DNA of 64,000 bases, taken from the NCBI GenBank assembly GCA_003508835.1, contig PUFA01000022.1:6944001-7008000 (forward strand), written 5' to 3'. The notes under the pieces are model-generated. The model was not told where the DNA came from, did no database searches, and worked only from the letters and a program-made list of their open reading frames with translations. The position numbers and the translations under genes were made by a program. Below, piece after piece: positions 34,440-45,475 of the stretch (the first letter of the stretch is position 1; each line of letters opens with the position of its first letter). The stretch is from Eonycteris spelaea. Taxonomy: Eukaryota; Chordata; Mammalia; Chiroptera; Pteropodidae.

Positions 34440-34812
34440 CTTTTGTTTCAACAGTTTTATTGAGCTATGATCTATACACCATATAGCACACCTATTTAAA
34501 TGATGCAATGCAACTTTTAAAACTTATGTTCACAGAGATGTGCATCTACCACCAAAATCTAAGAACGTTGTCCTCATTCCAAAATGAATCTCTGAATATA
34601 CATTAACAAACCTTCCTCACCCTCTTACCCACCCCCAAACCCCAGCTCCAAACAACCAATAATCTGCTTTCTGTCTCAATAAAGTTGCCGATCCTGGACA
34701 TGTCATATAAATGGGATCATATCTGGTTTTGTGAGGGGTTTTTTCACTTAGTGTCATACTTTCAAGGTTAATCCATGTTGTAGCATGTGCTTCATTTGTG
34801 TTCCTGTCGTTT
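34440..34812 (-). mobile_element. L1M 3' UTR fragment
   Basis: The plus strand shows the reverse complement of an L1MA/L1MB 3' UTR: 'ttttattgagctatgatctatacacc', 'gttcacagagatgtgcatctaccaccaaaatc', 'ccaaaccccagctccaaacaaccaataatctgctttctgtctc', 'cctggacatgtcatataaatgggatcatat', 'ttttcacttagtgtcatactttcaaggttaatccatgttgtagcatgtgc'. The order is intact. Confidence 0.9.
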
Positions 34813-35745
34813 AGTTAATTCACAGATTTCTGAAATGTTATTTTAGTTATTTTACCAATTTTTATTATTTTTGCTGGAGGGTAAATGACATCTCTGAGAA
34901 AGAGATTCGTTTTATTATTTTGGAAGTCGATCTTCTCATTTTGTTTTCTAAACAAAATATTTTCGTAAGTTTAAGATAGCATCTATCTTGTTTTTATTTT
35001 AATATAGTTTATCTATACATAATATTGCTTTCTTTTTATCCTTTTAATTACATAAAAATTACCTGTTAATTAATTAATTTATTTATTATTTAAGTCCCGG
35101 AAAAGTAGAAGGCAGAGTATAGATCACATAAATATACATACATATATATGTATTAACCAAATAACATGTATTCCAGTCATACAATATTTTTGAAAATGCT
35201 TACAGTCTTACAAACTGTTTGCAAAAGAAAACTGTTACAGTCTTATGATAAAATGAGCAGAATTTTGGAAAGGTTTCCTACAGTTTTCTCTTAAAGCTCT
35301 GGGATTTTTTAAAGGTCAGCAACCAACTGGTTTGTCATTTGATACAGAGGTGACTTGAAATAAATCAAAACACAGAATAAAAAAAATATTTTAAAATGAG
35401 AATTGTATAGTGGACACCCAATGGAGAAGCCTTTATATACTTTAGATCCCTGAAAATATAAGGGGAGGTAAATGTTTTGAAAAATGTCCATAGGGTGCTC
35501 AAAGACAATAAAGTATAAAAATATAATTTGTAAAATATTACACAAAAGATTGATGTAGTATTCATAATGTAGATCTTTATCTTATGAGCAATTATCCTAT
35601 GCCTAGGGCATTGCTCAAAAGGAGTAAGTCTATATAATGAGACTTCCTATTGTGTTATTTGAGAATAGAACTCTGCAAGATTGTGAAATGAAAGAACAAA
35701 GCTACTTTCACTTGAAACAGCTCATTCACTTCCTAGATGAGATTT

Positions 35746-35748
<3 letters not shown>
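34813..35748. other. Unassigned AT-rich DNA
   Basis: No family recognised. Short minus-strand frames at 35309-35565 encode hydrophobic AT-driven sequence and are not convincing. Confidence 0.4.

Positions 35749-35782
<34 letters not shown>
35749..35782. repeat. Poly(T) run, 34 bases
   Basis: The longest homopolymer in the window. The DNA just downstream (35783-36060) is not a retrotransposon body I recognise, so it may be the tail of an unidentified minus-strand insertion or a slippage product. Confidence 0.95.
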
Positions 35783-35783
<1 letters not shown>

Positions 35784-36060
35784 ATATGTAGCCACGGGCA
35801 TTAAGTTTTTAGGAACTTTAGTTCACTGCTTTAATAATAAATAAGTTCATCAATATCAAGGGTCAAAAGTATGCCAGAAATGCAAGTCACTCTTTCCTTT
35901 AATTAAAAAGAATAGAGAGAAAAGCATGTAGAAGTCCTAATATTATACTAAATTCTGGGGTGACAAGGTTGAAGTGTTCATTTATGTCACATCGAGTACT
36001 GTACTCAGAGAACACAAAATACATATTTTGCAAAATGTTATTTAAAAAATCTAATTACTA

Positions 36061-36352
36061 CAAATACAATATATTTTTTTTAATTTAATTTATTAGGGTG
36101 ACAGACACTGGTTAATAAAAGTATATGTTTCAAGTGTACAATTCTATAACACATCGTCACTCAAAGTCAGATCTCCTTCTATCACTAAATATTTGACCCC
36201 CCCCTTAACATTTTCTATGCCCCCCCTCCCCACTTTCCCTCTGGTAACCACTATCCTGTTATCTGAGTCTATAAGTTTTTGTTTGTTCGTCTAGTTTGTT
36301 CGTTGCTTTCAGTGTTATATCCCACATATGAGCAGATAGATACGGTATTCTG
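36061..36352 (-). mobile_element. L1 3' UTR/terminus (Laurasiatherian, bat-like type)
   Basis: Read in reverse, the element ends '..gtgttatagaattgtacacttgaaac..tttattaaccagtg..caccctaataaatt' and is preceded by 'gggggtcaaatatttagtg' and by the 'gtgttatatcccacatatgagc' block. This L1 3' end is familiar from bat and related genomes. Copy 53035-53206 is the same family in the other orientation. About 75% identity between them by eye suggests considerable age. Confidence 0.75.
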
Positions 36353-36670
36353 ATTTTTGTTGTTACATGCTGCTGAGTCGGCTCCGACTCCCGGGGACAC
36401 TGTGAAGGAGTGATGTACGTCCACAGTGTCCTGTCCTCGACAGCCCTGCTCAGCTCCTGTGGACTCCCACCCGGGGCTTCTTTTAGGACTCGATTCATCT
36501 CATACTTGATCTTCTTCCTCTTTTCCTGCTGCCTGCTTTTTTCTCCACCATTATTGTACTTTCCAAAGAACCCTGCCTTCTCATGATATTTCTGAAGTAG
36601 GACAGTTTCAGTCTTGTCATTCTTGCCTCCAGGGATGTTTCAGGCTTAATTTACTCTAGGACCTACTTGT
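36353..36670 (-). mobile_element. RTE/BovB-like LINE fragment (C-terminal ORF and 3' tail)
   Basis: On the minus strand the fragment encodes, with frameshifts, the C-terminal part of an RTE-clade ORF: a piece reading RLKLSYFRNIMRR (family: RLRLSYFGHIMRR), a basic region after it, then ELSRAVEDRTLW (family: LREAVQDRTAW). It ends in 'gtcggagccgactcagcagcatgtaacaacaa', the typical RTE 3' end (family: gtcggaaccgactcgacggc..taacaacaac). RTE/BovB elements reached several mammal lineages by horizontal transfer. This copy is truncated and dead, and it abuts the L1 terminus at 36352. Confidence 0.75.
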
Positions 36671-36727
36671 TCAGGTCTCAAAAGAGATAAGACTCTGAAG
36701 TTAAAATTATTTGATTGGATATATATA

Positions 36728-36745
36728 CACACACACACACACAAT
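36728..36745. repeat. Short (CA)n tract
   Basis: About nine CA dinucleotides between TA-rich flanks. Confidence 0.9.
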
Positions 36746-36807
36746 ATATTTAGAAATATATTTTATTACTGCATTTTGATTCTAATTTCATTATTAAAGG
36801 CTTAATT

Positions 36808-36852
36808 ATAATTATCTATCTATATATAATTATCTATCTATATATAATTATC
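36808..36852. repeat. 18-bp tandem repeat, 2.5 copies
   Basis: Unit ATAATTATCTATCTATAT at 36808-36825 and 36826-36843, with a partial third copy to 36852. The copies are identical, indicating recent duplication or ongoing slippage. Confidence 0.95.
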
Positions 36853-38090
36853 ATTACCTTATTGTAAGTGTCGCTCTTTGAGATATTACCTAACAACAAT
36901 CCTTCTCTGAAAGTCGAACCTCTTTGGTTAAATGAATACACCATTTCTCTTTACGACGTTCTGAGTGATGGCTGAAGCATCATAGGATAGGAGCTAAGTG
37001 TGTCTTGTTCATGACCCAGTTTCGTTGAGCCACTCATTTTTCCTTTAGTTGGTTAATTTAGTTCAAGACACATTTTTGTCAAATAGAAAGGCTTGTGATT
37101 AATAGAAACACTTTTTTATGATTTCCCTATGTGTATATTCCATTGCTTATTTCAATTAGTGTCTGGAAAGTGTGAAGAAAGACATCTTTGTTTAGTATCA
37201 TAAACACACAGGTCCAAAGTACTCCAATTTTAACTATATACAATAGTTAGGTCACCAAATGTTCCATTTTTCTTTGTATTATATCATAATAAACTGAAAT
37301 TTATTAACTGCATTTCCCTTGAAGACAGTTTTTGAACTGTGCTTCTAAATCAACTTATAAGTAACAAATTCTGAATATTTTCACTCATGCAACGCAGTTC
37401 TTGATGACATCAACATTTTGTACACAGAAATGTAATGTTTCTAAGCAATATTTTTTTTTTTATTTTATCTTATGAAACTTGACACTCAACAGAAACAACT
37501 GAGTAAAGGACAAAGCTGGAAAGAATATGTCATAAACAAATGCCATTATAAATCACCGTATAACATTTCTAGCCGTCAAGAAGATTCATTAGTTATTATC
37601 CCATTTTTAGTTCTGGGCTACTCACATATAATCAAGAACGTATAACACCCAGGCAGAAAGACAGGATACTTTGCAAAGCTATGAATCTACCAGTCTTGCC
37701 AATGAAGAGGCAGTTTTAGAAAAGTAGTATTTTCTTGTAAATGAGCATTTTTTTGAAAACTCAGGACTGGAAAGTATAATTTAAAATGCCCATTAATACA
37801 TTGGAAATGCATTAATGGAATGGTAGTACCCTGCCATTATCTTTGATAGCATACTCCTCCAGGTTACCTTACAGAACCTTATCAAATGTATAAATTCCCG
37901 TCCCAACAGTTTGTTACAGTAAAACAAAATTCCAACAGCATCTCCATATAAGGGTGATATGAGCTAGTTCTACTTTGCTTTCTACTGTATAGGCCTTAAA
38001 TATGTTACTCTTCGATCCTGCACGTTTTGGGAGGAAGCTAACCTTTAGTTTGAAAATTCTTCATCTATCATTTCTAAGATTGATCTAAAT
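36853..38090. other. Unassigned DNA
   Basis: No family recognised on either strand; ordinary complexity. Confidence 0.4.
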
Positions 38091-38094
38091 TGAA

Positions 38095-38720
38095 ACCAAT
38101 TAATCTTGTATTTTAAACTAGCTGCCAATTATTCTCAACAAGAGCTATTTAACATTGAATATTGCCATTTATACTTCCACCGTAACAGATGATTCTCTTG
38201 TTTTATTTCACTGAATGCTTAGAAATTTAACCTTATCTACTTTATAGTCCTCCAGCAGTTTATGAGAATTTCAATTTCTCCGTGCCTCTCCGGCACTTAC
38301 TGTTATATGCCCTTTTAACTATAACCATTCTACTGGTTATAGAATGTTTTCTCTTTGCAATTTTGACCTGCACGCCCTGAGTCACTGATGTTGACTATAT
38401 TCTCGTGTACTTATTGACATTTGTGTATCTTCTCTGAAGAAATACCTACTCAGATCATTTATCTACTTTTTAAAAACTGAGTTATTTGAAAAAAAAAAAA
38501 AAGTATATCTGATTAGTTCTTTTTCCAGTCTAGATACAAGTGTCTTCTCAGGTATGTGACTCGCAAATATTTTTTACTAATTCTGTGGGTTGCCCTTTTA
38601 TTTTTTGATGGTGTTTTTGAAGCATGAAACTTCCTAATTTTCTTGGAGTCCAATTAATCTACTATATGTGCCCTTCAGTACTTATGAAAATTATTTTGAT
38701 ATATGTTGTACAAAATCTTT
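38095..38720 (-). mobile_element. L1M ORF2 3'-region fragment
   Basis: The plus strand matches the reverse complement of old L1: 'cctccagcagtttatgagaatttcaatttctccgtgcctctcc', 'gtgtacttattgacatttgtgtatcttctctgaagaaatacctactcagatcattt', 'tctagatacaagtgtcttctcaggtatgtgactcgcaaatatttttt', 'tctgtgggttgcccttttat', 'gatggtgtttttgaagca'. A stretch at about 38180-38250 interrupts the match and may be a small insertion. Frame destroyed. Confidence 0.85.
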
Positions 38721-39190
38721 AGTTTAACACAGTTTATTGATCTATCATGTCTTTATTTTTTTTCTGTTTTATTTTTCTGTATGGTTCTTGAATAAGGGAC
38801 CATTTTGGTGAAATGTCCTTTTTTCCTATTAAGTACAGTCAGTGTAGCTTTTGTGCTTGCTTTGTAAATATTTCTACAAATATTTCTTCTTTCAGGAGAT
38901 AGAGTAAAATTAATCAGTAGTTTTCTTAAAGAAATAATGAAAAAGATCTCTTTTATTTTCTTGGTTGATAAAACCTCTCCTTTTAACCAAAAGCTAGTCA
39001 TATGATTGCATTAATATTTGTATTTTATTCCAAGTCTTGTAAATCATCACCACTGAGTAGATTAATTAACTGACATTCTCCTATTTCAGGATTGGTGAAT
39101 ATAATATATTACATTGAAGAAAAACAAATATATATATATATTTTAACCAAAGTAAATTACAGTCAACATATTTAACAATATTCCTAGCAT
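38721..39190. other. Unassigned DNA
   Basis: Possibly more decayed L1, but no block matched clearly. The 82-codon minus-strand frame at 38753-39001 is Lys/Thr-rich without a recognisable domain. Confidence 0.3.
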
Positions 39191-39194
39191 TTGC

Positions 39195-39340
39195 AAAATA
39201 CCTCATAATGTTCTGTGTTACTTTAATGGACATTGAGTCATTTGACAATCACAAACGCCCAACCAATTGAAATAGTTGATGGTTATAGCGAGGAAACTAC
39301 ATTTCAGAGAGATGGAGACTAATAGAGATATTTTAATTTG
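39195..39340 (-). mobile_element. MIR fragment
   Basis: 'ttgagtcatttgacaatcacaaacgccc', 'gttatagcgaggaaactacatttcagagagatgg' follows the reverse complement of the MIR core (family: ..catttaatcctcacaacaaccct..gatgaggaaactgaggc..agagagg). Confidence 0.6.
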
Positions 39341-39344
39341 GTTT

Positions 39345-39430
39345 CCTGCTTTACGGTTTACAAAGCAATTTCATTGACTGTCTCTCTCGATCCTGTCACT
39401 GATTTTGTGAGGTGCTTGTGGAATATTTCA
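39345..39430 (-). mobile_element. MIR-type fragment
   Basis: 'ctgctttacggtttacaaagcaatttcattgactgtctctctcgatcctgtcactgattttgtgaggtgc' resembles the reverse complement of a MIR3/MIRb 3' half (family: gctttacagtttacaaagcactttcac..catctcatttgatcctcacaacaaccctgtgaggtagg). Its subfamily appears different from the adjacent MIR. Confidence 0.55.
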
Positions 39431-40310
39431 ATTTCCAAGGCAACCTAAGGGTTATTTGTTAGCATAAATAACTCAGGCATCTAAATAAATATATGTAAAA
39501 CAGAATTTTATCTTGACTTTCTAATCAAATATGGAGTATTATTTTTGTCATATGTTAAAAATCAGAGGGTAATAAAGATGATAATTAGGCAGCTTCTGGA
39601 ATATTGGATCAGCGAAAGAACAACTATTATCTAGAAAGAAAATCATGCTTATAAATATTTTAAGTGCTTATTTACTCGACTAATAGAAAAATATTCATCA
39701 TTCCTTAAATATGACCAATCTTACTTACCTAAACTCATTTACACAATTTAAATTTCAAGTGAATGCACTTGGCTCATGCTGTTGTTCCCAGACTTGGTCC
39801 TTGTCCCTGCTGCCTGAGGGGTTCAAGTTTTTGCTGGTGCCTTCGGAGTGTTTCTCCCTTGTCTAGTCAGGCTTTGCATTTAATTGTTGCTTCCCTAACA
39901 AATTTAATTTCCTACTATTTCTACTTTATCTGGTCAGAATAGCTCACTTCCTGAGTGATCCATTTGAGGTTAGGCTATTTTATATTCTCGGATATCTTTA
40001 GACTCTGGATATTCTAAATGCCTTCTTTTTCCCACTTGGATGTATTTTTGACAAATACAACAGTTATTTTTCTTTAACTGATTTTCTCTCATCCTGGTAT
40101 CCCACCTTTAAAATATCAGAATTTGATGGTGCTTCTTACTTCTAAAAAAAATGTTTAAAAAACTAGTTTTGTGTACGAGCCATTTTTCATTGTTAATGTA
40201 CCCTTGTGACAACATTGTGAACCCGTAAAGGATTCAGTAGTATTGAAGTGGTAGAAAGTGAAAATAACAGAGCCTTTGTACAGAGAAAAGATTATATTCC
40301 CTCCACCTAA
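39431..40310. other. Unassigned DNA
   Basis: No repeat family recognised. Confidence 0.4.
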
Positions 40311-40394
40311 AGAAGCCTATAGATAGGAAAGCGAAGTGTAGTATGCTGGCTTCCCTTCGCAAACCCTGCAGGAGAGAGGCGCTTTCCAGTTCTC

Positions 40395-40725
40395 CAATCT
40401 GCAATCCCTAAAACAAGGTTTTTATTCTCCTGGTCCAAGATGACCGTTGGTGGCCCAGCCATCGTAACTGTCTTACACTTTAAGGTTGGAAGCAGAGGGG
40501 AAGAACACAGGCCTCTGTAAGAGTTCTTCCAGGAGCCTTCACAAAGCACCTTCGCTGACAAGGAAGCCCCCAAGCCTTAGGACGGGGACCAAACACAGCT
40601 GCAAGCGAACCAAAGAACTTAGTGTTGTACTTGGGTGGATTTTTTTTTTTTTTTCACCTAAAAACTTAAGTTATTATAATTGAAGCAAAATAGGAGAATG
40701 AACATTTAAAAGGGGTAGAACCTCT
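40395..40725 (+). mobile_element. Old mammalian interspersed repeat (name not recalled)
   Basis: 'ctcctggtccaagatgacc', 'ggtggcccagccatcgtaactgtctt', 'cacagctgcaagcgaacc', 'agtgttgtacttgggtgga' and, after a T-run at 40640-40654, 'cacctaaaaacttaagttattataattgaagcaaaataggagaatg' reproduce a repeat seen often in mammals (..tccaagatggctgctggagctccagccatcac .. cacacctagctgcaagg .. tgtagtctttattctgggtgg .. cagctaaaaattgggggttctattac..). The 88-codon minus and 65-codon plus frames here are incidental. Confidence 0.5.
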
Positions 40726-41195
40726 GATTCATTGTGAACTTGTGATTATCTGACTACACGGCCTCGTCCTTCTTTCTGCAGCATATAATCTATTTCAGGG
40801 TAAATTTCGAATAAATTATCACTCTGACCTATATTTTATTTCTTACCTGTTTTTATCTCATCGTATTTGTATTCGTATTTATATTTCTGCAGTATATTTT
40901 AAGTCAGAGAGAATCTACTGCCACTCATATGAAAATAACCAAACTTTCACACTCTATTTTTTCTCCTGTAAATTCTACTACATGAATTGCTCGCCCTATT
41001 CAATGTGTTTTTATTCATCCATATTCAGGAATTGTCTCGGTTAGATTTACCAGCAAAAAAGATGATTTCCTTCAATGCGCGCTCTATCTCACAAAGTATT
41101 TAAAGCTTTTGTAGTCATTAGCACTTTATAGGTCTGTTTCCACTATTATTCTCTTTCCATTTCTAGGATATAAAAAAGTGTTTGCCTTTTAAAAA
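40726..41195. other. Unassigned DNA
   Basis: No element recognised. Confidence 0.4.
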
Positions 41196-41199
41196 TCAT

Positions 41200-41622
41200 T
41201 TTGAGTTGAATGTGCCTCTGCCCCGCCCCCCACCACACACACACAAAATGTACATGTTGAAGCCCTAATTCCTAGTCCCTTAGAATGTATTTGGAGGTAG
41301 GCCTTAAGGGAAATGATTAAGTTAAAATGAGGTCATTTGGGTGAGCCCTAATCCAATCTGACTGGTGTCCTTATAATAAGAGAAAATTTGGACATAGAGA
41401 GGGACCAGGGGTTGGCAGACAGAGAAAAGGCCATGTGAAGACATAGCAAGAAAGTGGCCTTATGCAAGCCAAGGACAGATTCCTCAAGAGAAAACAAATC
41501 TGATAACTTGACCTTGGACTTCTAGCCTCCAAATGCGTAGGGAAATAGGTTTGTGTTGTTCAAAGCTTACAGTCTGTGGGGGGTTTGTTGTGGCAGCTCT
41601 AGAAAATTAATACAAAATTCAT
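41200..41622 (+). mobile_element. MLT1 (MaLR) solo LTR
   Basis: Clear match in order: 'tgaatgtgcctctgccccgcccccca', 'acatgttgaagccctaattcctagt', 'agttaaaatgaggtcatttgggtgagccctaatccaatctgactggtgtccttataa', 'catgtgaagacatagc', 'caagccaagg', 'ccttggacttctagcctccaaatg' and 'ggcagctctagaaaattaatac'. Plus-strand orientation, no internal sequence. One of the best preserved LTRs in the window. Confidence 0.9.
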
Positions 41623-41950
41623 TTAATAAATATTTAGTTAATAAAATACTTATAAAATCCTTATTTGAGAAGAGGATATCTATATCAAAAAAAGTAAGCT
41701 TATTACAGTAAATGCAAGTAACAGATAAAAAAAATCAGGATTTCTTTTGTAAACATTTCCCTCCCTTCACCAGAATGGTGTCCAAGAAATATATTTGTTT
41801 ATAAAAGTTCACTTCGTAGGTTGTAATGCAAACATTGACTTCCATCTTACCAAATGAGCAATACTGAATACACAAATCCCTTGTCATCCTTTAGCCCTTA
41901 AATTATTACCTTCAAACACAGTGCTTGACCATTACATTTTAAAACGTAAG
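41623..41950. other. Unassigned DNA
   Basis: No element recognised between the LTR and the next repeat. Confidence 0.35.
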
Positions 41951-41954
41951 CATA

Positions 41955-42140
41955 TCCGAGCCAGGCAGGACCAGCCACCAACTTTTAGGGACCCGGTGAA
42001 AATGAAAATGAAAGACTCCACGTTCAAAATGCATTAAAAATTTCAGGAGGGCAATGGTGGGGCATTAAGGCAAACGCAAGTCCTGAGTGTGGAGCCTTGT
42101 GTGATGGCATCCCTTGCACACCCTTGACGTTGGCATTGAA
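41955..42140 (+). mobile_element. Old interspersed repeat (name not recalled)
   Basis: 'gggacccggtgaaaatgaaaatgaaagactccacgttc', 'aatttcaggagggcaatggtggggcattaaggcaaacg' and 'ccttgtgtgatggcatcccttgcacaccc' correspond in order to a repeat I have seen in mammals (..gggccccgtgcaaaatgaaaatg..ggggccccttgttc..gcagagcattaaaccaagc..ggccctgtgtgactgcacagg..). Family name and ends are uncertain. Confidence 0.4.
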
Positions 42141-45100
42141 GCTTCGTGATTATGGACTAAGACAGACATGATCTGTGCTTTATCATTGACGAATGGCACA
42201 CTTCCTTCTTCCGACTGTTCTGTAGCCTGCTGAGGCCTAGTGCTATCTGCCTCTGAGGTGCCTTCTCTCAGCATCATTGCCCTGGCAAGCCATTTCCAAA
42301 TAAACTGGAACAAGTGTCCTTTCAAAAAGCACTATATCCTATTTCTCCAGGGTCTTAAGAATACCCAAATTACCTGTCTTTCACTCTCCCATAGGGAACA
42401 TGGGTGATTGTATATGTAAAATACAAACCAAACTTCACCAATACCCTTTGTTATACGAATATATACATATATATATAAAAAAAATTAGGTGGTATACAGA
42501 GTATTTAGATGAATTCTGTGCTTTTTTTTTTCAAAAGCAAACTGTGTTCTACATTGTATCTGTCTTCTGAATATTCAACAACTTTTTAAATTAATTTGAA
42601 GTCAGAAAACTATTACTCTAATTTGCATTTTTAACTCAAGAAATTTTATTGAAATACAGCGTCTATCTCTGCCAAGTGCGCTGCTGTATTTTCTCAGTTT
42701 TAGGGTTCTGCACGACTCATTGCCAATCACTTCTAAGCTGCTGCAAAATTGAAAATCCTCACAAATAGTTCCACCAAAAAAAATCCTTAATGCTCTGATT
42801 ACAGAATAGGAACACCTTTAAAGTGTTTACCTCAGAAAAGAACAAAAAGAAAGACGCAGTGACTTCGCACACTATTTTCAGAAATAAATTATCTGGCGAT
42901 GCTGCTAAGCTTCCCTGAAAGCTGCTTTCTCAGAGGTATTAGATTTTATGCACCCGAATACAATGAAAACAAGAAACTCTCAACCATAGGAACTGAGGTA
43001 AAGTGGTATTTTGTGAAAATCGTTTTTTTTTCCAATTACAACGTATAACAATAGACCTAAAAGTGACATTTTACAGATGTATTCTATTGCGCAATATAAA
43101 CATTTCTCTTACTATAGTTAGAATGCATATTGCACTGTAATAAAAATATCTAACTTGAATCAAAAATGACTTTAAAAATAAGGGGGTGGATTATTTTATT
43201 TCCAATATGTCTGTAGATAAAACTGACCCCAGGCCCAGCAAATTGGGTCCCTGGTTCTGGTCCTCTATGATTCTCTGGGTTTTGCCTTCCTCCACGTTTA
43301 TTGTGAGAGAGCTCTAGTAGTCCCAAGCATCCCTCCAAGAACACCAGATTGAGGCTAGAGGTCATCTTCTTTATATTCCCTAGCTGGAGCAAAGAAACCT
43401 TTCCCAGGAATCCAGCAAAGCTGCCAAATTCAGTCAGATGTAGATTCATAAATCAATCGCTGCTAAGATAAAGGTATTTATTTGGAGTGGGGTATTTATC
43501 CAGCCATTTACTCAGTCGTGTTGCAGTTTAAACTCATAGTCTTACTCATTCGCCAATGACCCTCCTAGTTCAGTGGCAGCTCTGCCTCACATCAGCCTTG
43601 GACTGGGCCGAAAGCTGTAGACCAGCCTCTGTATGGAAATGGCAAAGGCAGAGAGAGAATGAGAGAGAACCGCACACTGACTCTCAAGCCAGAAGTGAAC
43701 CCTTCGCTTCTCCTTCGCTTTCTACTGTCTATAGCGTGGCAGGTGCCCTGACATCACCTCAATAAGGTAGGGAATAATTCTTCCTCAAAGAGAGGCACTC
43801 TAAAAGAGTTCCCATGGGAAAAGACAATTCTTATTTTGGCAACAGGGCGATATCCACAAGGGAGAAAGAAAGCTTTTGGTCCTTCACCTTCCGAGTGTCC
43901 ATATCATTCACCGTTGCTTTTCAGTGTGATTGCCTTTTGTAGGACAAAATGTAGAACCATAAAAAGGGATCGTTTGAGGTCTACTTAGAAACTGTTAGAA
44001 TAATCCAAAATTCAACCCTTTCATGCAAACATAGACACAAAGGATTTTTTTTTTTTACATCTGACTCCAGTATAAGAAATAGATTTATAACTTCCTATGT
44101 CCCAAGTTCTTTAACTTCTGCACATATTTTCTTTAGTTTATAAGCTTTAAATGAAATCATTGTTTCTGGATTTTTGTTTGTTTAAAGTAATAAAAAAGTA
44201 CATCATATATCTAGACTTTTTCCTTGTAGATAGCAGCAGCATATCGCTAGTTTTTAAACATAATTAAAAGTATATAAAACACATGAATTATCTCATACGT
44301 TGCCTACCAAAGTTGTGTACATTTTATTTTTAATGTCATTGTATTATATATTTATTTATACTAAGAGCAATCTCTTTTAATATTAAACCATTTTTTAACT
44401 TCTTTTCTTTCATTATTAAAATATCCATTTTATAGATATGGGTAGCCTCAAGATTGGGGGGAAAGTAAAACCCTTATATTTTTTAATGGCAAATATATTA
44501 TCTAGAAATTACAAGATATATACAAAATCAAAAGCATGCATAACTTCTTTCTCAGCAAATGTACTTGACTGTTCAGATTTTACCAAGAATCCTCTAAAAT
44601 AGTAGCTTTAGACCTATGTCTACATGAGGTTTTTTCAGTGTATAGCCTACAGCGTTCGAACTGATTTTCTTCATCTATTAACTTCAAATCCCTCTGAGAG
44701 GGAATTACCCAGATTGAATCTGGTGTCTATCTCTCGTGCATGCAACCTTACCCCCCCCCACCTCTGCTGAACAAGGTGGGCCAAAAGCTCTATAGAGAAA
44801 CCGTGGATGTGCAAGAGGAGGAGATGGTCATAATAGGTCGTCATTCTTTCTAATTGAATAGATTGAAGCTGATATTAATCATGATGAAGAGGAAAAGTAC
44901 TATTTTATATTCATTATACATATAATGTTTTATGGATCATAAAAGATATCAGGCAGTAAGCCCAAGTGAGAAGATACATCTTTAACCTATGTTACACAAA
45001 CCACACCAGTAAATATAGTCAGTGATAAATCATGGATTGTTGTTTCCTTTGTTGATTTCAAGTGAAAATATTGATTCTAATTCAAGTTCTATGGGAAACA

Positions 45101-45417
45101 AAAGTTGCTAGTGCTTTCATGTTTCATAGACGTGTGCTGATGTTACGGGAATACCGTATAGGCAACTTAAATCCAAGGAAAGGAAAAGAAACCAAGAGCA
45201 AATTTTTAACTTATTGAAAGGCTTGTCAATTTTATTAAAGAAAATAAAAATAAGCAGAGTAAAGAGAGGAGAGATGAGTAAGATGTTGGCAAGAAGGCAC
45301 TGAAGTGGTTCATTTCAATACAGGAAATTTAGAAGAAAAGGAAGATTTGAAAGTAATAATAAAAACACTTTGATGCAGGACAATTGAAGAATATCATCAA
45401 ACTTAATTTTAGAAAAG

Positions 45418-45418
<1 letters not shown>
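42141..45418. other. Unassigned DNA, including a GC-richer patch at 43.2-43.8 kb
   Basis: No named repeat. The patch 43190-43780 has higher GC content and several CpGs, with a 99-codon minus frame (43150-43449) and a 69-codon plus frame (43556-43765); neither shows a known domain. C-runs occur near 44752-44760. Confidence 0.35.

Positions 45419-45472
<54 letters not shown>
45419..45472. repeat. (CT)n microsatellite
   Basis: About 27 uninterrupted CT dinucleotides, the longest pure dinucleotide tract here. Pyrimidine-only DNA of this length can form triplex structure. It produces a spurious Arg-Glu frame on the minus strand. Confidence 0.97.

Positions 45473-45475
<3 letters not shown>

Noticed and set aside
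36259..36498. 79-codon minus-strand ORF as a host gene
   Set aside because: Its N-terminal part is RTE reverse transcriptase remnant and its C-terminal part runs into an L1 terminus.
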